8,331 bases of DNA from assembly GCA_052387955.1 (NCBI GenBank), contig JBQTIQ010000070.1, positions 1-8,331 of the forward strand. The letters are read 5' to 3'. Below the pieces are notes generated by a model. The model had not been told where the DNA came from and did not search any database. It saw only the letters and a program-made list of their open reading frames with translations. Below, in pieces: positions 1 to 5,093 of this stretch (the stretch's first letter is position 1; each line of letters begins with the position of its first letter). The translations under genes were made by a program, and so were the position numbers. The stretch comes from JBQTIQ01 sp052387955. GTDB lineage: Bacteria; Actinomycetota; Acidimicrobiia; Acidimicrobiales; JACDCH01.

Positions 1-87
1 GCCGCGCTCTGCGAGGACCTCAACGCCACGGCCACCACCTACCCCGGCACCGAGCTCGTCCTTCGCTACGCCGTCAAGGACCCCTGA
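1..87 (+). CDS. C-terminal fragment, possibly a transposase
   Basis: Frame 1 is open from the window edge and ends in TGA at 85-87, giving 28 residues that end in YPGTELVLRYAVKDP. The start and all catalytic regions lie outside the window. The 'LNAT..(Y)PGT.L.LRY.VK' ending resembles the C-terminal tails I associate with some actinobacterial DDE transposases, but this is from memory and cannot be assigned to an IS family. Context gives mild support: the next plus-strand reading frame is the decapitated end of an IPT/TIG-domain protein, as expected if an insertion had cut that gene. It could equally be the end of an unrelated gene. The sequence after the stop contains short inverted repeats (93-98 with 121-126, and 115-125) that could belong to an element end. 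Confidence 0.4.
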   Translation, partial: AALCEDLNATATTYPGTELVLRYAVKDP

Positions 88-127
88 GGACACCAGGAAC
101 TACTCCGCGTGGGTCAGGAGTCCTGGA

Positions 128-277
128 ATCGGCGGCGTAGCCGTCCCCTTCACGATCTCGGGCAACAGCCTCGTCATCACCACACCGGCGGCGCTGCCCG
201 ACACCGTCCACGTCGTGGTCACCGGTCCCGACGGCGACTCCAAGATCCACTCGGGCTCTGCCTACACCTACATCTGA
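128..277 (+). pseudogene. IPT/TIG-domain protein remnant (C-terminal end only)
   Basis: The frame ending in TGA at 275-277 reads GIGGVAVPFTISGNSLVITT, then a PAALPDTVHVVVTGPDG segment, and ends in SAYTYI. This is the typical second half of an IPT/TIG immunoglobulin-like domain: a GG-x-x-V turn, alternating beta strands, a 'tP...g.v.V.V..pdG.s' stretch and a terminal Y-x-Y strand. Such domains occur in large secreted or surface proteins, usually in tandem. Only about 50 residues remain. The frame stays open upstream, but the translation before codon 128 is Arg/Pro/Ser-rich out-of-frame sequence overlapping the preceding gene, and there is no plausible start or ribosome binding site. I read this as the tail of a gene truncated by insertion or deletion. 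The domain call is fairly sure; the mechanism is inference. Confidence 0.6.
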
Positions 278-303
278 CTCCTACACTGACTTCTACATCT
301 GAC
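268..303 (+). repeat. Short direct repeat around the IPT stop codon
   Basis: CTACATCTGAC occurs at 268-278 and again at 293-303, with a one-base-deleted version, CTACACTGAC, at 281-290. The first copy contains the stop codon of the IPT remnant. The period of 12-13 bp suggests local slippage duplication. No function is evident. Confidence 0.6.
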
Positions 304-309
304 ATCACT

Positions 310-372
310 ATTGCCCGACGAGGTATCTTCGTATTGCGATAATAACGTGTGGAAGTCCATGCGTCGGGCAAT
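310..372. repeat. 63 bp element bounded by a perfect 11-bp inverted repeat
   Basis: ATTGCCCGACG at 310-320 is the exact reverse complement of CGTCGGGCAAT at 362-372. Inside are two further matched arms in nested order: CTTC 327-330 with GAAG 352-355, and TATT 332-335 with AATA 341-344. The whole stretch can therefore fold as one long imperfect hairpin on either strand. The inner part is markedly AT-rich compared with the rest of the window. It lies between the convergent ends of the IPT remnant and the acyl-CoA dehydrogenase. It may be a bidirectional terminator or structured 3' end, or a recombination or mobile-element scar. Confidence 0.6.
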
Positions 373-387
373 CCCGTCCGGAGGTCC

Positions 388-1626
388 TCAGCGTCGGAAG
401 GGCGACTTGGTGTCGATGCCGGGGTCCTTCGGGAGGCCGAGGACCCGCTCGGCCACGATGTTGCGCATGACCTCGTCGGTGCCGCCGGCGATGCGCATCC
501 CGGGGGCGCCCAGCACCATGCCGTTCCAGGCGAAGGTCCCCCACTCGCCGGTGTCGGCGGTGAGGCGGGGGCCGAGCACCCGGGCCGCGAACCGTGACAG
601 CGCGTCGAGGTTGCGGGTCAGCGACAGCTTGGCGATGGACAGCTCCGGCCCCGGCAACTGGCCCGCCTTCAACCGGTCGATCGCCCGCTGGTTGGTCCAG
701 CGGGCCACCGCGAACCCGGTGTAGAGCGCCATCAGTTCGTCGCGGTAGGTGCGGTCGCGTTCGAGCCCGAAGTGGCGCAGCATCTCGATCAGCCGGCGCC
801 CGTCGGCGAGGCCGAGGCCGCCGCCGCCGGTCGTGCCGATCGACATCCGCTCGTTCATCAACGTCGTCAGCGCCACCGCCCATCCGCCGTTGACGTCACC
901 CAGGCGGTGGTCGTCGGGGATGCGGGCCTCGGTGAGGAACACCTCGTTGAAGCTGGCGCCGCCCGTCATCTGCCGCAGCGGCCTGACCTCGACCCCCGGC
1001 GCCCCCATGTCGAGAAGGAACGCGGTGAGGCCGCGGTGCTTGGGCTGGTCGGGGTCGGTGCGCACGAGGATCTCGCCGATGTCGCTGAAATGGGCACCCG
1101 ACGTCCACACCTTCTGGCCCGAGACGACCCATTCGTCACCGTCGCGCACGGCTCGGGCCGAAAGGCTGGCGAGGTCGGAGCCGGCCCCCGGCTCCGAGAA
1201 CAGCTGGCAGGCCACGATGTCGCCCCGGTGCAGGCCCGGCAGGTAGCGCTCCCGGGCCGGCTCCTGGCCATGGGCCACGATGGTCGGCACCACCATGCCG
1301 AGGCCGACGCCGAAGTAGGTGCCTGACGGCACCACATAGGCGCTCTCGAGGCGGGTGTAGAGCTGTTCGTGGGCGCCCGACAGTTCGCGCCCCCCGTAAC
1401 GGGCGAGGCCGGTGATCCAGCCGAAACCGGCGTCGTAGCGGGCGGCCCGCCATTGCTTGGCTTCGGCCAGGCCCCGGCGTTCCGCCTCCGGGTCGATCTC
1501 TTCGAAGAGGCCGACGCGATCGTCGCCGACCCCCCAGACGAAAGGCCCGCCGGCGCGCTTGCGGGCGGCGTGATCTTCGAGGAAGGCCGTGGCCTCATGG
1601 GCGAACTGTTCGAGCGTGACCGGCAT
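388..1626 (-). CDS. Acyl-CoA dehydrogenase, FadE type
   Basis: The 412-residue product is a full-length FAD-dependent acyl-CoA dehydrogenase, which oxidises acyl-CoA thioesters to trans-2-enoyl-CoA and passes electrons to ETF. Three hallmarks are visible: CQLFSEPGAGSDLASL at residues 140-155 (acyl-CoA dehydrogenase signature, flavin/substrate contact), QKVWTSGA at 171-178, and a C-terminal AGGTDEVMRNIVAERVLGLP segment at 380-399. In the C-terminal motif the position holding the catalytic Glu of medium-chain enzymes is not acidic. E259 in LMNERMSIG aligns instead with the helix-G base of isovaleryl- and long-chain-type enzymes, so that is the likely catalytic residue. ATG at 1624-1626 is preceded by GGGAGG with a 4-nt spacer. 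The gene stands alone, divergent from a lipoprotein gene. Substrate cannot be deduced; a fatty, branched or steroid-derived acyl-CoA are all possible. Confidence 0.93.
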   Translation of the reverse strand: MPVTLEQFAHEATAFLEDHAARKRAGGPFVWGVGDDRVGLFEEIDPEAERRGLAEAKQWRAARYDAGFGWITGLARYGGRELSGAHEQLYTRLESAYVVPSGTYFGVGLGMVVPTIVAHGQEPARERYLPGLHRGDIVACQLFSEPGAGSDLASLSARAVRDGDEWVVSGQKVWTSGAHFSDIGEILVRTDPDQPKHRGLTAFLLDMGAPGVEVRPLRQMTGGASFNEVFLTEARIPDDHRLGDVNGGWAVALTTLMNERMSIGTTGGGGLGLADGRRLIEMLRHFGLERDRTYRDELMALYTGFAVARWTNQRAIDRLKAGQLPGPELSIAKLSLTRNLDALSRFAARVLGPRLTADTGEWGTFAWNGMVLGAPGMRIAGGTDEVMRNIVAERVLGLPKDPGIDTKSPFRR

Positions 1627-1630
1627 CGCG

Positions 1631-1636
1631 CCTCCC
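1631..1636 (-). promoter_or_regulatory. Ribosome binding site of the acyl-CoA dehydrogenase gene
   Basis: On the minus strand GGGAGG lies 4 nt before the ATG at 1624-1626. It is one of the few clear Shine-Dalgarno sequences in the window and supports this start over internal alternatives. Confidence 0.6.
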
Positions 1637-1644
1637 GGGGGTCG

Positions 1645-1650
1645 AAGGTA
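1645..1650 (-). promoter_or_regulatory. Putative -10 element, TACCTT, of the acyl-CoA dehydrogenase gene
   Basis: On the minus strand TACCTT fits the actinobacterial TAnnnT -10 pattern and lies 18 nt upstream of the ATG, leaving room for a short leader carrying the GGGAGG site. The surrounding 13-mer CGCTACCTTCGAC recurs exactly in front of the membrane-protein gene that starts at 6296. No convincing -35 hexamer is visible. Confidence 0.45.
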
Positions 1651-1674
1651 GCGTTCGCCAAGATCATCGAACGC

Positions 1675-1688
1675 CAGGGTTCACCCTG
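1675..1688. promoter_or_regulatory. Palindrome in the divergent promoter region, possible operator
   Basis: CAGGG-TTCA-CCCTG is a perfect 5-bp inverted repeat with a 4-nt centre. It lies just upstream of the putative -10 of the lipoprotein gene and 25 bp upstream of the putative -10 of the acyl-CoA dehydrogenase gene. A repressor bound here would cover the -35/-10 spacer of the lipoprotein promoter. Arms this short can arise by chance. Confidence 0.3.
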
Positions 1689-1690
1689 AT

Positions 1691-1696
1691 TACAGT
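1691..1696 (+). promoter_or_regulatory. Putative -10 element, TACAGT, of a leaderless lipoprotein mRNA
   Basis: TACAGT matches TAnnnT and is followed by 8 nt and then the ATG at 1705. There is no Shine-Dalgarno sequence, and the distance places the transcription start at or next to the A of the start codon, as in leaderless actinobacterial transcripts. Confidence 0.45.
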
Positions 1697-1704
1697 TTCG
1701 GTTC

Positions 1705-2727
1705 ATGCTTGCTCCCCGGAAATGGTCTGCCCTCGCGCTGGCGTTCGGCCTCGTCGTCAGCCTCGGCGCCTGCAGCGACGACGACGACGACCCGGTGTCG
1801 GCGTCGAGCAGCCAGCCGGCGTCGAGCCCCGCTCCCGACGGCGGCGGCGTCGAGATCGACATGATCGACTTCGGCTTCGAGGTCTCCGGCGGGGCGCTCC
1901 CCGTCGGCGGTACCCTCGAGCTGCTCAACAGCGGCGACGAGTTCCACATGTTGGCCCTGGCCCCGTTCCAGCCCGGCAAGACCGAGGCTGATCTGGCCGC
2001 CGTGCTCGACAACGCCGGGGGCGAGGGCCCCGACGGCGCTTCGCCGGCACCGGGCTCGCAGGGCTCGCAAGCTCCCGACGACAGCGAGTCTCAGGTGGCA
2101 CCGGACGGGCCGGACCCGATCGAGGCCGCGCTCGGCGAGGTCGTCGACTTCGAAGGCCAGATCGGGCTTCCGGGCGCGATCATGGGTCCCGATCAGCGTG
2201 CCGGTATCGCCGCTCCTGGGCTCGAGGCCGGTGAGTACGCGCTCATCTGCTTCCTCAACGTCGAAGGCCAGCCCGACACCCCTCACTTCCTCGCAGGCAT
2301 GTACGGCAGCCTTTCGGTGGTTGACGCCGCCGGCGCCGACGGGCCCGAGGCCGACGCCGTCTACACGCTTGCCGCCGGCGAGGCGATCGAGGGGCCGGCG
2401 ACCCTGCCGGCCGGTCCCACCACCCTCGAGCTGAAGGGCACCGACATCTCCGACCTGGAGCCGATCCTGGTCAAGCCCGACCAGGGTGTGACCTTCTCCG
2501 CCATGGACTCCGTCTTCGATTCGTTCGAAGAGACAGGGCTGCCGGTCGGTGCCGCCGACGAGGTCCCCGGCGAGGTGATCTTCGCCGGCTTCGACTTCGG
2601 AGACAACGACGAGGCCTACCTCAGCGTCGACCTCGAGCCCGGCACCTACGTCCTCGTCGCCAGCGACAACGACGTCGAGGACGCCCCCAGTGACCCCGTC
2701 GAGCAGATCACCATCACCGTTTCGTGA
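1705..2727 (+). CDS. Secreted lipoprotein with two cupredoxin-like domains, the second degenerate
   Basis: The 340-residue product starts with a lipoprotein signal peptide: basic MLAPRKW, a hydrophobic core, then the lipobox L20-G-A-C23. It is therefore probably anchored on the outer face of the membrane. A Ser/Pro/Asp-rich spacer runs to about residue 48. Domain 1 (about 49-207) looks cupredoxin-like: H81 in DEFHMLAL, C182 in YALICFL and H194-x4-M199 in PHFLAGM are candidate type 1 copper ligands. It is interrupted at about 100-140 by a Gly/Ser/Pro/Asp linker. Domain 2 (about 218-340) repeats the pattern, with LEPGTYVLVASD matching LEAGEYALICFL, but contains no His or Cys, so it probably cannot bind metal the same way. 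C182 and H194 are 12 apart, wider than in plastocyanin, so copper binding is inference. Its function (electron transfer, copper handling or a structural role) is unknown. It is convergent with the arginine dihydrolase gene. Confidence 0.8.
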   Translation: MLAPRKWSALALAFGLVVSLGACSDDDDDPVSASSSQPASSPAPDGGGVEIDMIDFGFEVSGGALPVGGTLELLNSGDEFHMLALAPFQPGKTEADLAAVLDNAGGEGPDGASPAPGSQGSQAPDDSESQVAPDGPDPIEAALGEVVDFEGQIGLPGAIMGPDQRAGIAAPGLEAGEYALICFLNVEGQPDTPHFLAGMYGSLSVVDAAGADGPEADAVYTLAAGEAIEGPATLPAGPTTLELKGTDISDLEPILVKPDQGVTFSAMDSVFDSFEETGLPVGAADEVPGEVIFAGFDFGDNDEAYLSVDLEPGTYVLVASDNDVEDAPSDPVEQITITVS

Positions 2728-2766
2728 GGGAGCGCTGACTCGCCTCTCCGATGTTGGCAGCCTCCC
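2728..2766. terminator. Weak stem-loop between convergent genes, possible terminator
   Basis: Immediately after the lipoprotein stop, GGGAG-cg-CTG (2728-2737) can pair with CAG-c-CTCCC (2758-2766). This gives an 8-bp stem with small bulges and a loop of about 20 nt. No T-tract follows on either strand. It occupies the 49-bp gap between two convergent stops, where a bidirectional terminator would be expected. The evidence is weak. Confidence 0.25.
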
Positions 2767-2776
2767 GGCGGCGCCC

Positions 2777-3625
2777 CTACCGGGCGACCGTCGGGGGCCC
2801 GGGCGACTGGAGCGAGACGTCGAGAGCGAGGGTCAGGCAGCGGCACCCGCCGCCGGCTTTCACGAACTCGGGCACCGGCGATTCGACCACTTCGAACCCC
2901 CAGGCCTCGAGGCGGCGGCCGACCCGGGGCGGGACCGCCGGCATCACCACCGACGTGCCCACCACCACCGAGTTGGCGCAGAAGGCCAGCGCCTCGACCG
3001 GCTCCAGCCACAGCGGCTGGGGCACGACGGCCTCGACCACCCGCCGGCCGTAGCCGTCCCAGCCGCCCGCCGCGCACAGCGCCCGGCGGTCGTCGAGGGG
3101 ACAGAACGTCAGGTCGAAGTGGTACAGCCGGGGATCGGTCAGTTCCAACGAGCGCACCGGTACCCCGAGGCGCTCGGACAGCAACGGCCCGGCGGCGGCG
3201 TCGGAGCGGGTCCGGTACCCCGACAGCAGGGCGGCACCGAAGGGCAGGGCGTCGCCGGCCCCCTCGTGCACCACCGACTCGGGCAGGTTCACCACGTCGT
3301 AGCCGGCGGCCTCGAACCAGGTCGCGAACACCGGTGTCTCGGGCTGGCGCTCGCGGTGGCGGAAGTGGCTGGGGACGAACCGCCGGCCGTTAACCACCCC
3401 GGCGTTGGCGGTGAACACCAGGTCGGGGACGTGCGGTTCCGGCGCCATGGTCACCACCTCGGCGCCGGCGGAGCGCAGGTTGGCCACCAGCCGTTCCCAC
3501 TCCTCCCGGGACTTGTCGCGGTCGACGGGCACCTCGCGGTGCATCCACGGATTGATCTCGTACAGCACCCCGAAATGCTGCGGCGGGCACATGAGATAGC
3601 GCCGCCCCCACGACAGCGCCGTCAT
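2777..3625 (-). CDS. argZ: ArgZ-like arginine dihydrolase (amidinotransferase/GDAT superfamily)
   Basis: This 282-residue protein belongs to the guanidino-group-modifying superfamily (deiminases, dihydrolases, amidinotransferases). It carries the landmarks of the cyanobacterial arginine dihydrolase ArgZ and the N-terminal half of AgrE: YEINPWM (residues 22-28), PDLVFTANAG (67-76), EGAGDAL (121-127), YHFDLTFCPL (168-177), FCAN (215-218) and EFVKAGGGCRCLTL (253-266). By alignment to the family the nucleophile should be C263 and the catalytic histidine H169. N74 of FTAN corresponds to the Asn reported as critical for dihydrolase rather than deiminase chemistry. Predicted reaction: arginine to ornithine, CO2 and two ammonia, in the cytoplasm. 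A dimethylarginine hydrolase or arginine deiminase is the main alternative. ATG 3623-3625 follows GAGGAG by 11 nt. The gene lies 235 bp downstream of the ornithine cyclodeaminase gene on the same strand, which supports arginine as substrate. Confidence 0.82.
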   Translation of the reverse strand: MTALSWGRRYLMCPPQHFGVLYEINPWMHREVPVDRDKSREEWERLVANLRSAGAEVVTMAPEPHVPDLVFTANAGVVNGRRFVPSHFRHRERQPETPVFATWFEAAGYDVVNLPESVVHEGAGDALPFGAALLSGYRTRSDAAAGPLLSERLGVPVRSLELTDPRLYHFDLTFCPLDDRRALCAAGGWDGYGRRVVEAVVPQPLWLEPVEALAFCANSVVVGTSVVMPAVPPRVGRRLEAWGFEVVESPVPEFVKAGGGCRCLTLALDVSLQSPGPPTVAR

Positions 3626-3672
3626 CGCCCCGACTGCTCCTCGCTTTGCCGCCGCGGTTCCGGAGTCTCGCG

Positions 3673-3705
3673 GGGCAGCCGTGACCCGCGTGAGAGCGGC
3701 TGCCC
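3673..3705. promoter_or_regulatory. Strong hairpin upstream of the arginine dihydrolase gene
   Basis: GGGCAGCCG at 3673-3681 is the exact complement of CGGCTGCCC at 3697-3705. This gives a 9-bp GC-rich stem with a 15-nt loop, 48 bp upstream of the dihydrolase ATG on the minus strand. It lacks a U-tract, so it is not a typical intrinsic terminator. If the gene is co-transcribed with the cyclodeaminase, the hairpin would lie in the intercistronic RNA and could affect read-through or stability. Confidence 0.5.
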
Positions 3706-3706
3706 A

Positions 3707-3857
3707 CTACGGCGCCGCCGCAGGGGTACGGGGGGGCACCCCCGCGTATCCGCCGAAGGGTGGCTTTGGCGCCCGTAGGCGTTCGAGCCCGCCGAAGGCG
3801 GGCGCCATCGGAACTCGCCAGAACGGAGCGAGCGGAGCAAGCGAGTGAGGGCGAAAC
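3707..3857 (-). repeat. Dispersed intergenic repeat, copy A
   Basis: Read on the minus strand, this about 150-bp stretch begins GTTTCGCCCTC three nt after the cyclodeaminase stop codon. It aligns over most of its length with plus-strand 6724-6860. Shared blocks are CTCGCTCCGTTC-GGCGAGTT, a GCCCGCC/GGCGGGC hairpin (3787-3803, loop GAA), CCACCC-TCGGCGGATA, a GGGGG-TG-CCCCC hairpin (about 3730-3743) and CCCCTGCGGC. Copy A has an extra Ser-codon-like stretch (about 14 bp of CTCGCTTGCTCCG type) near its start. The loops differ between copies while the stem arms are identical, as in REP-like palindromic elements. There is no coding capacity. It fills most of the gap between cyclodeaminase and dihydrolase. 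Confidence 0.75.
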
Positions 3858-3860
3858 GCT

Positions 3861-5066
3861 TCAGCACAGTTCGTCAGCCAGTTGGCGGAGGAAGGGGCCG
3901 ACGTCGGTGACGATGCCCAGGGCCTGGTGGCTGCCGCGGTCACTGATCTTGGTGACCACCGCCTGGTTGATTTCGACGCAGAACGTCTCGACGTCGGCCG
4001 GCAACAGGTTGCCGGTGGCGACGGCGTGCAGGGTCGATGCCAGCAGGAGGGCCGCTTCGACGCCGGGCAGGAGCCGACGCATGGCGTCGGCCGCCGCCAC
4101 TACGTCGGCGATGGTGTCGGGGAGGGGCCCGTCGTCGCGCACCGAGCCGCCCAGCACGTAGGGGACGTCGTGGCGTACGCAGTCGTGCATCACGCCGGTG
4201 CTGACATAGCCGGCCTCGACCGCCGCCGCGATCGAGCCGTGACGGCGCACCTCGTTGATGGCCCGCAGGTGGTTGGAGTGCCCGTGCTCGACCGGAGTGC
4301 CCTCCCGTACCGATACGCCGAGAGAGGTGCCCAGCACCGCCGCTTCGATGTCGTGGGCGGCGAAGCCGTTCCCGGCGAAGAGCACGTCGACCCACCCCGC
4401 CCGTACCAGCCGGGCCACCTCGGGGGCGGCGCCGGTGTGGACCACCGCCGGCCCGCACACCACCAGCAGCTTGCCGCCCCGCTCCTTGGTCGCCCGCAAT
4501 CGGGTGGCGACCTCTCCCAACAAGAGCGCCTTGGGCTTTTCGGAGGAGATGTCGGAGTTCATGAACTCGAAGCTGCGCCCGCCCCGGGGCTTGTCGGGGG
4601 CGTGCACCCGCACACCATGGGAACCCACCACGATGTGGTCGCCGGCCCGGGCCCGGTGCATCGGGACCGTCCGCACCCCGTCCGCCGTCACCACCAGCCC
4701 GCAGTCCATCTCCGGGTTGGCGACCGGGTGCCATCCCCCTTCGATCCGCACGTCGGTGGCGAGGTTGGTGGTCGAGTAGAAGCCCGCCGGTAGGACCCCG
4801 TCGAGGTCGGCCACCGCCAGCGCGGCGTCGCCGGTATCGGCCCGATTGGCCCCGTGGACCTGGAGCTGTTCGATCAAGGCGTCGAGGGTGGCCTGGTCGT
4901 CGGCGGTGATCTCGATGACGGCGTGGCTGGGGTCGAGGTTGGTGCGCCCGAGCCGGAAGTCGTCGATGTGGTAGTCGGCGCCGGCTTCGAGGACGAGGTC
5001 CAGAACCTTGGCCAGGATGAGCGAATCGACGATGTGCCCGTCGACGTGGACCACCTCGGTCGCCAT
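3861..5066 (-). CDS. Ornithine cyclodeaminase, archaeal type (TIGR00300, LOR/SDH-like)
   Basis: The 401-residue product matches the TIGR00300 family, unrelated to the mu-crystallin-type ornithine cyclodeaminases. It converts ornithine to proline plus ammonia, with bound NAD. Residues 6-105 form the LOR/SDH conserved region (GHIVDSLILAKVLDLVLEAG, then DYHIDDFRLGRTNLDPS, and GFYSTTNLATDVRI). Residues 160-400 form the nucleotide-binding part: FMNSDISSEKPKAL, VVCGPAVVHTGA (202-213), LFAGNGFAAHDIE (229-241), EHGHSNHLRAINEVRRHGSI (260-279), GVMHDCVRHDVPYVLGGSVRDDGPLPD (291-317) and ATGNLLPADVE (350-360). Length and start agree with the family. The ATG has no Shine-Dalgarno sequence and lies 27 bp downstream of the AI-2E-family gene, suggesting either co-transcription or its own leaderless start. 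In cyanobacterial AgrE this domain is fused C-terminal to an arginine dihydrolase, which here is the next gene. Confidence 0.88.
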   Translation of the reverse strand: MATEVVHVDGHIVDSLILAKVLDLVLEAGADYHIDDFRLGRTNLDPSHAVIEITADDQATLDALIEQLQVHGANRADTGDAALAVADLDGVLPAGFYSTTNLATDVRIEGGWHPVANPEMDCGLVVTADGVRTVPMHRARAGDHIVVGSHGVRVHAPDKPRGGRSFEFMNSDISSEKPKALLLGEVATRLRATKERGGKLLVVCGPAVVHTGAAPEVARLVRAGWVDVLFAGNGFAAHDIEAAVLGTSLGVSVREGTPVEHGHSNHLRAINEVRRHGSIAAAVEAGYVSTGVMHDCVRHDVPYVLGGSVRDDGPLPDTIADVVAAADAMRRLLPGVEAALLLASTLHAVATGNLLPADVETFCVEINQAVVTKISDRGSHQALGIVTDVGPFLRQLADELC

Positions 5067-5093
5067 GGCCTGAATGTTCGCGCCGGGCCGCGT

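Noticed and set aside
109..342. A small plus-strand gene starting at GTG 109.
   Set aside because: Arg/His/Thr-rich translation in a frame different from the IPT remnant, with no ribosome binding site or conserved pattern.
310..372. Integron attC site as an explanation of the inverted repeat.
   Set aside because: It folds similarly, but the R-box ends (RYYYAAC and GTTRRRY) are absent and no integrase or cassette array is seen.
2690..3778. A long plus-strand open frame opposite the arginine dihydrolase.
   Set aside because: His/Gly/Arg-rich antisense translation typical of high-GC DNA. The minus strand has clear catalytic motifs throughout.
3775..3803. A tRNA-like GTTCGAGCCCG string in repeat copy A.
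   Set aside because: No T-stem complement, anticodon arm or acceptor stem can be built around it. The string is part of the repeat, whose GCCCGCC/GGCGGGC hairpin explains the pairing.
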